Below are positions 1 through 7,205 of a DNA stretch of 38,239 nt, one piece after another. How positions within the stretch are numbered: the stretch's first letter is position 1; every line of letters starts with the position of its first letter. The notes below the pieces were generated by a model. The model did not search any database. It worked only from the letters and a program-made list of their open reading frames with translations, and was not told where the DNA came from. Source of the DNA: Rhodospirillaceae bacterium (GTDB lineage Bacteria; Pseudomonadota; Alphaproteobacteria; UBA8366; GCA-2717185); the NCBI GenBank assembly GCA_002717185.1, contig PBDC01000097.1, positions 1-38,239 of the forward strand, given 5' to 3'. The position numbers and the translations under genes were made by a program.

Positions 1-1
1 C

Positions 2-94
2 CGCCTGCTCATCCGCGGCACGCAGATCCCCTGGAGCGTTGTACTGGGCGTTGTGGTCACAGTTGGGGGCGTGGTTCTTCTTCTGGTTGGCTGA
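2..94 (+). CDS. C-terminal fragment of a membrane protein
   Basis: An open frame enters from the left edge and stops at TGA 92-94, giving 30 residues. After a basic start (RLLIRGTQ) the rest is one hydrophobic stretch rich in Val, Gly and Leu, ending in LLLVG. It looks like the last transmembrane helix of an integral membrane protein. The family cannot be told from so little sequence. The reading frame and stop are certain; that it is the true gene end is an inference from the hydrophobic composition. Confidence 0.45.
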   Translation, partial: RLLIRGTQIPWSVVLGVVVTVGGVVLLLVG

Positions 95-102
95 TGCCGC
101 CG

Positions 103-310
103 ATTTTATCCGCGACTGTTTGGCCTGTACGGTGGTCTTTCAGTAGGCAGCGGGCGCACAATAGGTGAAATAGCTGCTGGTGGTTTCGAAATGCTAGTCG
201 AACAACTTGGTAAGTCGGCCGTCGGCCATTTCATCACACACCATTCTGTCCTAAACCGACGCGGCACTCTCATCTTGTAATGCAGCTATTACAAACGGGT
301 CTTTGCGAGA
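103..310 (-). pseudogene. Decayed LysR-type regulator, effector-domain remnant
   Basis: Read on the minus strand, this stretch gives pieces typical of the C-terminal end of GcvA-like LysR regulators: VIAALQ, then VGLGQNG, then DEMADGRLTKLFD, then a degraded tail ending IKSAASA. The pieces keep the family order and spacing, matching the usual AALAGQGVALG, DDLAAGRLVRLFD and AFRDWLLAEA blocks. The frame is broken by TAG at 194-196 and TGA at 140-142, and a frame change is needed near 268-272. No DNA-binding domain is recognisable further upstream (311-556). I call it a pseudogene remnant by motif recognition, not by alignment. Confidence 0.55.
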
Positions 311-556
311 GAGAGACGGACGATCTTGCAGTACAAAGCACTCTCTTTAGGTTAGCTCTTCCGCCGGAGCATCCGACCTAAGAGCCGAAAACCCGTGTCT
401 TTCCCAAGATTTGTGATTTTTGCTCACTGTGCTCTGGGTCAGATGCACTTATACAGCAACCAGTTTGGAGCTGAGCAGCGAGGCTAACGTCTCAAACGTC
501 CAAGAGAAGTGGATCGGATGATCTGGCGGCCTACGTAAGCACGGTAGTTGACTGGC
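311..556. other. Non-coding stretch, nothing recognised
   Basis: This stretch lies between the LysR remnant and the 3' end of the SDR gene. It may hold further decayed parts of the regulator, but I recognise no motif, stem-loop with a T run, or credible reading frame. The long plus-strand frame that begins near 548 is antisense to the SDR gene and is not counted. Confidence 0.4.
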
Positions 557-1414
557 TTAGATCTTGAAATAATCCGGCCGTCCGGTTGGCCATGGGTCGC
601 CCCAGAGCTGCTGGCCACCGTCCACCGTGATGACTTCGCCAGTAACGAATTTCCCAGAGGATGCGGCGAGATAAACGCAGGCTTCCGCCACATCCTGTTC
701 GTCGCCCGTGCTGCGAAAGGGGTTCGATTCGGGGAAGGTGGCCGCTCCTTCCTCTGGGTAGTTGTTGAAGCCGGTACTTTCGACGCAGCCTGGTGCCACG
801 CAATTGACCCGGATATTGAGTGGTGCCCATTCAACGGCAACGCTCTTCGACAGATAGATTACCCCGGCGCGCGCGGCGCAGGTGTGCGCTATTCCGGGCA
901 TGCCGCGCCAGATATCGGCTACGATATTAACGATACACCCTGTCTGTTCGCGGTCACGCCAACGCCGAGCGGCGGCCTGCATCATGTGCCATGTGCCATT
1001 CAAATTAGTGTCGATGACCGCGTTCCAGCCCTTCACCGAATAATCGATGGCTGCCTGTGGAAACTGACCGCCAGCGTTATTGATTAGCACATCCAGCTTT
1101 CCATGTTTCTCGAAAACTGCGTCCATCATGTCGTTGACCGCGTCCGGGTCGCGGATCGTCATGGCATGGGCACTGACATTTGTGCCGAGACTTTCGAAAA
1201 ACTGAACCGCCAGGTTAAGTTTATCCGGATTGCGGCCGCAAACGACCAGGTTAGCGCCAAGCCGGGCGAAAAGCACTGCGATCGCCTTCCCGAGCCCGCT
1301 CCCAGCGCCGGAGACAAGCGCCACCTTGTTATCAAATAGGTTGGGCGCGAAAACGGTCGGCAGCGCCGCCATCTCCTCGTTGCTGGAACCAAATTTTAAG
1401 TCATTCCCGGTCAT
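557..1414 (-). CDS. Short-chain dehydrogenase/reductase, enoyl-CoA-reductase-like (PECR type)
   Basis: A 285-residue SDR. The NAD(P)-binding motif SGAGSGLG is at residues 35-42, NNAGG follows, and the C-terminal end has the VDGG motif. The active-site region reads IVNIVADIWRG then HTCAARAGVIYLSK, so neither the usual Ser nor the YxxxK Tyr is in place. This HxxAARAG pattern resembles peroxisomal trans-2-enoyl-CoA reductase and dienoyl-CoA-reductase-like SDRs, which act on CoA thioesters. The start is ATG 1412-1414, preceded by AAGGAGG; a GTG at 1444 in the same frame lies upstream of that site and is less likely. It is divergent from the acyl-CoA dehydrogenase, fitting a CoA-ester pathway. The substrate is unknown. 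Confidence 0.85.
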   Translation of the reverse strand: MTGNDLKFGSSNEEMAALPTVFAPNLFDNKVALVSGAGSGLGKAIAVLFARLGANLVVCGRNPDKLNLAVQFFESLGTNVSAHAMTIRDPDAVNDMMDAVFEKHGKLDVLINNAGGQFPQAAIDYSVKGWNAVIDTNLNGTWHMMQAAARRWRDREQTGCIVNIVADIWRGMPGIAHTCAARAGVIYLSKSVAVEWAPLNIRVNCVAPGCVESTGFNNYPEEGAATFPESNPFRSTGDEQDVAEACVYLAASSGKFVTGEVITVDGGQQLWGDPWPTGRPDYFKI

Positions 1415-1487
1415 CTTTACTCGCCCTCCTTCACCTTCGGACACTAAGATGAGGGAGCGAAACGATCAATAACAAGGCGGCACGTAC

Positions 1488-2648
1488 ATGGATTTCGGAC
1501 TGACCGAAGAACAACAAGCGATCCAGGACGCGGCGCGTAAATTCGCGCGAGAGAAAATAGCGCCGGATTTCCAACAGCGTGAGGAAACCGGAGTGATCGA
1601 GCGCGACCTGGTCAAGGAGATGGGAGCTCTGGGCCTGGTGGCGAGTGATCTACCGGAGGCCTATGGCGGCCTTGGGATCGATGGGGTGACTGCTGGCTTG
1701 ATTATCGAAGAGGTCTCCTACGCCGATCTCAACGTCTCCTATATCCAGCTTTTGAACACGCTGAACGGCCGTATAGTCGTCGACCACGCAAGGCCTGAGT
1801 TGGCCCAGGCCTGGGCTCCGAAGATCGTGAGTGGTGACACGTTGATGGCTTTGGGGCTGACGGAACCGCGCGGTGGGTCGGACGCGGCGCACTTGCAACT
1901 CAGGGCGGAGCGGTCTGGTAATTCAGAGTACGTGCTGAATGGCGAGAAGACGTCGATCTCGTTGTCGGATCAGGCGGACGCCATTGTTCTATTCGCTCGC
2001 ACTGATGAGGATGAGCCGGGCGCGCGCGGAATTAGCGCTTTCCTCGTGCCCCTCGACGCGCCAGGCATCAGCCGTACGCGGTTTACTGACTTGGGGTCTA
2101 AAGCGGTCGGTCGCGGGTCGCTGTTTTTCGATTCGGTCCAAATCCCGGCTGATCACATGCTGGGCGAAGAGGGGCAGGGGTTCCGCCAGGTAATGCAAGG
2201 GTTCGACTACAGCCGCGCACTAATTGGTTTGATGTGTCTCGGGGCGGCGCGCGCTTCGCTCGACGAGAGCTGGGCCTACATCACCGAACGCGAGGCCTTT
2301 GGCGCGCCGTTGGCACAGTATCAGGGCGTCAGCTTTCCTTTGGCCGAGGCTGAGACCATGTGGAAGGCGGCGCGACACATCTGCTATGAGACCTTGTGGC
2401 GTCGCGATCAGGGTTTGCCGCACACTAGCGAGGCCGCAATGGCAAAGTGGCTGGCTCCAAAAGCCTCGGTTGACATTATCCATCAATGCCTCCTAAGCCA
2501 CGGCCATGCGGGCTATTCCAAGGATTTGCCGCACCAGCAGCGGCTGCGTGACGTGATGGGGCTGGAAATCGGTGATGGCACCGCGCAAATCATGAAGTTG
2601 ATTGTGGCGCGTGAGAAGGCTGGCCGCGCTGCGGTGCAATACAGTTAA
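1488..2648 (+). CDS. Acyl-CoA dehydrogenase with Asp at the catalytic-base position
   Basis: A 386-residue FAD-dependent acyl-CoA dehydrogenase of normal length, expected to oxidise an acyl-CoA at C2-C3 and pass electrons to ETF. Family features seen are the N-terminal LTEEQQAIQDAARKFA helix, LTEPRGGSDA near 124-133, the central beta domain, and RLRDVMGLEIGDGTAQIMK near 352-370. The last motif normally carries YEGT with the catalytic Glu; here it is GDGT with Asp363. The alternative Glu site of isovaleryl-CoA dehydrogenases also lacks Glu (FDYSR, 239-243). From family knowledge, Asp substitution is recalled in cyclohexanecarboxyl-CoA-type dehydrogenases, so an alicyclic acyl-CoA substrate is possible. 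The start ATG has AAGGCGG upstream. It is the first gene of a run to 5290. Confidence 0.9.
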   Translation: MDFGLTEEQQAIQDAARKFAREKIAPDFQQREETGVIERDLVKEMGALGLVASDLPEAYGGLGIDGVTAGLIIEEVSYADLNVSYIQLLNTLNGRIVVDHARPELAQAWAPKIVSGDTLMALGLTEPRGGSDAAHLQLRAERSGNSEYVLNGEKTSISLSDQADAIVLFARTDEDEPGARGISAFLVPLDAPGISRTRFTDLGSKAVGRGSLFFDSVQIPADHMLGEEGQGFRQVMQGFDYSRALIGLMCLGAARASLDESWAYITEREAFGAPLAQYQGVSFPLAEAETMWKAARHICYETLWRRDQGLPHTSEAAMAKWLAPKASVDIIHQCLLSHGHAGYSKDLPHQQRLRDVMGLEIGDGTAQIMKLIVAREKAGRAAVQYS

Positions 2649-2672
2649 CTGAAAAATAAAGGAGAAACGCAG

Positions 2673-3647
2673 GTGATCAGAGCTGCGATCGTCGGTCTGG
2701 GTCGATGGGGTCAGATCATGGTAAATTCGGTCCAAGGCAAGAGTGAGACCATCCAGTTTACCGCCGGGGTTACCCGCACCGTGTCTAAGGCCAAAACATT
2801 TGCCGACGAACAGGGTTTCCCGCTAAGCAGCGACTATACAGTTTTGCTGGCGGATGCTGACATCGACGCGATCGTTCTGGCGACGCCGCATACCCAGCAT
2901 GCCGAGCAAATTGCTCTGGCGGCTGCGGCTAGGAAACACGTCTTTGTCGAGAAGCCATTCACCCTGACCGCGGTGGATGCGGTGGCTTCGGTGCAGGCGG
3001 CAGAGAATGCTGAGGTAGTGCTTTCGCTTGGCCATAACCGGCGTTTTATGCCGAGCTGGACCGAACTTAAACGCCGTATTGATAGCGGGTCGCTTGGCAC
3101 CATACTGCATGCGGAGACCAACTTCTCCGGTAGCGGTGGGCTGCAATATCGGCCTGGCGGCTGGCGCGCTGACCGCGTGGAGAGCCCGGCTGGCGGCATG
3201 GGTGGTATGGGTATCCACATGATCGACACGCTTATTGGCCTGTTCGGGCGTATTTCTGAAGTGCATTGCGTGAGCATCCGCCGTGCCATAGTCATCGACG
3301 TGGATGATACAACCTCGATGCTGTTGCGCTTTGAGAACGGAATGACCGGCTATCTCGGGACCTTTAACGCGACCGTGCACACGCAGACCGTTCGAGTATT
3401 TGGCTCGAAGGGATCAGCAGAGATCCGCCAGGAACGTAATTTCGAATTCCGCCCGGTAGAGGGAGAAGCTGAAGCGATTGATTTTGGGGCCTTCGATAAG
3501 GAACGTGCCGAACTGGAAGCATTTGCCGCGGCCATTACCGATGGTGCACCCTATCCGCTGCCAGCCTCGGAGGCGATACACGGTATTGAGGTATACGAAG
3601 CTATAATCGAATCGACTGAGACGGGCAGGACTGTTTCTGTCGGCTAA
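2673..3647 (+). CDS. Gfo/Idh/MocA-family NAD(P)-dependent oxidoreductase
   Basis: A 324-residue two-domain oxidoreductase. The N-terminal Rossmann motif is AAIVGLGRWGQ, residues 4-14. The family signature FVEKPF is at 91-96, with the Lys that helps catalysis in this family. The C-terminal part is the usual open beta-sheet substrate domain, including GGMGGMGIHMIDT. The family oxidises sugars, cyclitols and related hydroxyl compounds, or reduces the reverse substrates. The GTG start is set by GGAGAAACGCAG just upstream. It lies 24 bases after the acyl-CoA dehydrogenase and 11 before the ThDP enzyme, so the three are probably cotranscribed, which is an unusual mix. The substrate is not predictable. 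Confidence 0.88.
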   Translation: MIRAAIVGLGRWGQIMVNSVQGKSETIQFTAGVTRTVSKAKTFADEQGFPLSSDYTVLLADADIDAIVLATPHTQHAEQIALAAAARKHVFVEKPFTLTAVDAVASVQAAENAEVVLSLGHNRRFMPSWTELKRRIDSGSLGTILHAETNFSGSGGLQYRPGGWRADRVESPAGGMGGMGIHMIDTLIGLFGRISEVHCVSIRRAIVIDVDDTTSMLLRFENGMTGYLGTFNATVHTQTVRVFGSKGSAEIRQERNFEFRPVEGEAEAIDFGAFDKERAELEAFAAAITDGAPYPLPASEAIHGIEVYEAIIESTETGRTVSVG

Positions 3648-3658
3648 GGGAGGAAGCC

Positions 3659-5290
3659 ATGAAATCCGCAGAGGCGATAGCCGAAATTCTGAAGCGTGAG
3701 GGCGTCGAGACGCTGATCGCCTATCCGGTCAACCACATTATCGAATACGCAGCGCGCGCCGATATCCGTACTGTCATCGTGCGTCAGGAACGCATCGGGT
3801 TGCACATGGCCGACGCCATGGCGCGACTGTCGAGCGGCAAGAATATCGGTGTGTTTTGTATGCAGCACGGTCCGGGCGCTGAGAACGCCTTCGGCGGCGT
3901 GGCGCAGGCCTGGGGCGAATCGGCACCGGTGCTGGTGATGCCGATGGGTTACGCGCGGCGCATCGCGCACATGCAGCCAAATTTTAATTCAGTGCTTAAT
4001 TTCCAGCACGTCACCAAATCGGCTGAGCCGATCATGTTGACCCAGGAAATTCCCAACATAATGCGCCGCGCCTTCACTGCCCTGCGCAATGGGCGGCCGG
4101 GTCCGGCGCTAATCGAAGTGCCGACAGACATCTTCGGCGAGGATTTCGAAGGAGAGCTCGATTATACTCCGGTGATCAGTACCCGCTTCGGCCCCGACCC
4201 AGCGGATGTAGAGGCGGCAGCGGAATCCTTAGCCAATGCCAAGCGCCTAGTGATATATGCGGGCCAGGGTGTGCATTATGCAGAAGCTTGGCCGCAGCTT
4301 AAGCAGTTAGCTGAGTTGCTGGCAGCGCCCGTGGCGACCAGCCTGGGAGGTAAGAGTGCCTTCGATGAAACCCATCCGCTGTCGCTTGGCGCGGGTGGTC
4401 GCGGCGTGCCGAAGGCTCTGCATGAGTTTCTACAGAAGTCCGATGTGATTTTTGGTGTCGGATGCAGCTTCACTGAAACCAGCTTCGGCGTAGGTATGCC
4501 GAAGGGCAAGACGATCGTACACGCAACCCTGGACCCCGCCGACATCAATAAGGACGTGATTGCTCAGCACGCGCTGGTCGGTGACGCGGCGCTTACCCTT
4601 GACGCATTAATTCCAGCGGTTGAGGCTAAACTAGGTGCGGTTCGCGACCTGGCCCCGGTGACAACAGAAATTAAGTCAATAAAGACACCATGGCTTGCCG
4701 AATGGGCAGCGAAGCGCGAGTCGGACGAAACACCGCTGTCACCCTACCGGGTGCTGAACGACCTATCTAAAACGGTCGATATGGATAATACGATTATCAC
4801 CCACGATGCGGGTAGCCCGCGCGACCAGCTTTCTCCCTTCTGGGAATCGACTACGCCTTTGAGCTATATCGGCTGGGGTAAGACCACGCAGCTCGGCTAT
4901 GGTCTTGGGCTCGCCATGGGCGCTAAGCTGGCGAAGCCGGACAAGCTCTGCATCAATGTCTGGGGCGACGCCGCGATCGGCTTCACCGGCATGGATTTCG
5001 AGACCGCGGTGCGCGAGCGGATCCCGATCATATCGATCTTGTTGAACAATTTCTCAATGGCGATTGAGCTGCATATCATGCAGCAATCGACCGAGAAATA
5101 CCGTGCGACCGATATCTCCGGCGACTACGCGGCAATGGCACGCGCCTTCGGCGGCTATGGCGAGCGGGTGACGGAACCAGACGAGATCATTCCTGCCATC
5201 AAGCGCGGCATAGCACAAACCGAGGCCGGTGTGCCCGCGCTGCTTGAGTTCATTACCTGCAAGGAGACAGAGATCTCCAGCTTCAAGTAG
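3659..5290 (+). CDS. Thiamine diphosphate-dependent enzyme, acetolactate synthase-like
   Basis: A 543-residue ThDP enzyme with the three domains of the POX/ALS family. The N-terminal PYR domain carries Glu44 in VRQERIG, the residue that activates the cofactor. The central domain follows from about 190. The C-terminal PP domain has GDAAIGF with Asp437 and Asn-Asn at 463-464, the Mg-diphosphate motif. Family members perform decarboxylation or carboligation of 2-oxo acids. The usual ALS FAD-binding and feedback features cannot be judged, and no regulatory subunit gene is adjacent, so a catabolic role (2-oxoacid decarboxylase, oxalyl-CoA- or sulfonate-type lyase) is as likely as acetolactate synthesis. 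A strong ribosome site GGGAGGA precedes the ATG. It is the last gene of the run. Confidence 0.88.
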   Translation: MKSAEAIAEILKREGVETLIAYPVNHIIEYAARADIRTVIVRQERIGLHMADAMARLSSGKNIGVFCMQHGPGAENAFGGVAQAWGESAPVLVMPMGYARRIAHMQPNFNSVLNFQHVTKSAEPIMLTQEIPNIMRRAFTALRNGRPGPALIEVPTDIFGEDFEGELDYTPVISTRFGPDPADVEAAAESLANAKRLVIYAGQGVHYAEAWPQLKQLAELLAAPVATSLGGKSAFDETHPLSLGAGGRGVPKALHEFLQKSDVIFGVGCSFTETSFGVGMPKGKTIVHATLDPADINKDVIAQHALVGDAALTLDALIPAVEAKLGAVRDLAPVTTEIKSIKTPWLAEWAAKRESDETPLSPYRVLNDLSKTVDMDNTIITHDAGSPRDQLSPFWESTTPLSYIGWGKTTQLGYGLGLAMGAKLAKPDKLCINVWGDAAIGFTGMDFETAVRERIPIISILLNNFSMAIELHIMQQSTEKYRATDISGDYAAMARAFGGYGERVTEPDEIIPAIKRGIAQTEAGVPALLEFITCKETEISSFK

Positions 5291-5497
5291 CGGCTATGGC
5301 GATAAAAGACGATGTCGCCGTTGTCACCGGGCCTCTGCCTTTGATTTTTTGCAGGGATTTGAATCGGTTGCGGGCTGGATACGCTCCTGCCAGGCCATGT
5401 CATTTTGCATTGCGGCGTCATCGCAGGTGGTGCGTATCGCGACTACAACGCGTCGGTCAGGCGTTGCTTCTAGAATAAAATCTAAGCGCCGGTCCTT

Positions 5498-6229
5498 TTA
5501 CTTCAACTTAGCCTTCTCCACCTCGATGAACGCGTCAACTTCCGCATTCGTCATTGCGCCGCGAAACATCTCCGTGCGCATGCGCACCCGCTGGGCGCTG
5601 ATAGAGATAATCGCGTCTACCATTGTTTGAAGATCGACTTTAGTTTGAATGTGTTTGACCGCCTCGGTTGCCTGCACTTGGTAATGGTCCTCCTCATCGT
5701 CATAGATCACCCGCATTGCTTTCGCGGTCATCTCGTTAACAGTGCTTCCACTAAGCTTCGCGCCCTCGCGGAACAGCCGCGCTCCGCCACCTTCGGTGAA
5801 GCCGACGGCCGCTTTGAGCAGAGGGTTGTCCTTTTGGACATAGCTGCGCCTCAGGTCGCCCAGCACCTTCTCCTCCGAAAGCTGCACGGTGTCCTTTGGC
5901 GAGATTGGCTGACCCATCAGGTGCTCGAAGATATCGGCTAGCACCACATAGTGGTTAAACTCCTCAGTCAACTGGGTCAGCAGGAAATGAAAATCGTGAC
6001 GGTCGATCTCCTTGTCGACCTGTGGATACATGTCGACTAGGTTGGCCAGTTCCTTGTGTAGCCCGTTAAAATAGCCATCGACTGGATTAAGCTCCTTCCA
6101 GAGCTGAGCGCGCAGATAGAAGATATGGTCTTCGTCCGTCGCCTTGGCGAAGAACCGCTTGGCGATCTCCCCTTCCGCCTCCCAATAGGGCCAAGCCGCG
6201 TCGGCAAGTGTCTTTTCGTAATTGGTCAT
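5498..6229 (-). CDS. Ferritin-like di-iron carboxylate protein, function unknown
   Basis: A 243-residue, all-helical, soluble protein. It has two ExxH motifs, E90-FN-H93 in TEEFNHYV and E179-ED-H182 in DDEEDHYQ, plus isolated acidic residues between and before them (E60, E146). That order of Glu, ExxH, Glu, ExxH is the ligand pattern of four-helix-bundle di-iron proteins of the ferritin-like superfamily. It may be an oxidase, oxygenase or iron-handling protein; I do not recognise a named family. The start is taken as ATG 6227-6229 with GGAG upstream; an in-frame extension to 6313 would add a poorly conserved-looking leader. It is divergent from coxG. Confidence 0.7.
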   Translation of the reverse strand: MTNYEKTLADAAWPYWEAEGEIAKRFFAKATDEDHIFYLRAQLWKELNPVDGYFNGLHKELANLVDMYPQVDKEIDRHDFHFLLTQLTEEFNHYVVLADIFEHLMGQPISPKDTVQLSEEKVLGDLRRSYVQKDNPLLKAAVGFTEGGGARLFREGAKLSGSTVNEMTAKAMRVIYDDEEDHYQVQATEAVKHIQTKVDLQTMVDAIISISAQRVRMRTEMFRGAMTNAEVDAFIEVEKAKLK

Positions 6230-6369
6230 CGTAAACGGTGCTCCGTATAGCGCAAATTCCCAACAAACTATCAGCCCCGTCAAGCGGCGCAGCGGCACAG
6301 AGCGGTGGTCCATGTGCCGGTTGTTTCAAACGAGCCCTTTTTACCCTTTTTAATCTGTCGCATGGATCC

Positions 6370-6414
6370 CGTATCCAGTGCTGGATGATACGATAGCGCG
6401 ATAACGTGTATACA
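6370..6414. promoter_or_regulatory. Candidate operators between the di-iron gene and coxG
   Basis: Two dyads sit close together in the divergent intergenic region. The first spans 6370-6392: arms CGTATC and GATACG around an inner ATCCAG-TG-CTGGAT palindrome. The second is the perfect 8-base palindrome TGTATACA at 6407-6414, the type of core used by GntR-family regulators. Either could control both divergent genes. This is pattern recognition only; no regulator gene lies nearby. Confidence 0.35.
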
Positions 6415-6512
6415 GTGACAAGTCTAGAGGCGTGCTTGGGTCGCTCGCCATCTCAGGTGTACCAGCGGTTGCCGATCTCCTAACATGCCGCCGCCGTTGA
6501 CAGGAGGATCCG

Positions 6513-7136
6513 TTGGAATTTGATAACAGCTTCACGGTGCCGCTGCCGCCGGACGAGACCTGGATTTTACTGCGCGATATAGAACGTGTCGCCCCGTGCA
6601 TGCCGGGCGCTACCCTGACCGAGACGGTTGGTGCGGATGCCTATAAGGGCGAGGTATCGGTCCGGCTAGGCCCTGTGTCGCTCACCTTTAAGGGCCAGGC
6701 CAATTTCGAGGCGATTGATGACGCGGCGCGCACCGCGCGGGTCAAGGCGGATGGCAAGGATTCCAAGGGCCGTGGTGGTGCCAACGCGACAGTCGATTTC
6801 ACTGTGGAAGCTGGTGCCCAAGGGTCGGTAGTGCAAATCCACACCAATCTGATGCTCTCCGGCCCCGTTGCGCAATATGGACGTGGGGTTGGCATGGTGA
6901 AGGCGCTGGCGGATCAGCTGATTGGGCAATTTGCCGACGCGCTCAAAGTGGAGCTGGCGGCTACGTCAAAAGGGGAAGAAGAACTGGTTGAAGCTGCCTC
7001 ACAGGTCGAACTGACACCTGATTTGGTGTCCACTCAACGCATGACAACTTCGGCGGTAAAACCAGTCGCTGGTATTTCACTACTATTGAACGCTGTTTGG
7101 GCTGTTGTGCTTAAGATATTTAGAAAACCTGAATGA
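6513..7136 (+). CDS. coxG: CoxG family (SRPBCC) molybdenum-hydroxylase accessory protein
   Basis: A 207-residue protein of the carbon monoxide dehydrogenase subunit G family. Seen are the N-terminal START/SRPBCC pattern (LPPDETWILLRDIERVAPCMPGA), YKGEVSVRLGP, GRGGANATVDF and the GPVAQYGRGV block, all typical of CoxG. A C-terminal hydrophobic segment (ISLLLNAVWAVVL, about 188-200) may bind the membrane. In CO oxidisers CoxG helps recruit the Mo enzyme to the membrane. The start is TTG at 6513, supported by AGGAGGA upstream; the weak start codon may lower translation. It converges with the Mo hydroxylase gene at 7206 and probably serves one of the hydroxylases in the window. Confidence 0.88.
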   Translation: MEFDNSFTVPLPPDETWILLRDIERVAPCMPGATLTETVGADAYKGEVSVRLGPVSLTFKGQANFEAIDDAARTARVKADGKDSKGRGGANATVDFTVEAGAQGSVVQIHTNLMLSGPVAQYGRGVGMVKALADQLIGQFADALKVELAATSKGEEELVEAASQVELTPDLVSTQRMTTSAVKPVAGISLLLNAVWAVVLKIFRKPE

Positions 7137-7205
7137 TATTAATTTAATTATTATGCATATACTGAATTACTGAAAATAAATCGGAAATTATTATTCAATT
7201 ATTCG
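7137..7205. other. AT-rich spacer between convergent genes
   Basis: A short stretch made almost wholly of A and T separates the 3' ends of coxG and the Mo hydroxylase gene. It contrasts with the GC-rich flanks. It may act as a termination region for both genes, but I see no clear GC-rich stem with a T run. Confidence 0.4.

Noticed and set aside
548..1087. Long plus-strand frame antisense to the SDR gene
   Set aside because: No family motif or ribosome site, and it mirrors a clear SDR coding region on the other strand.
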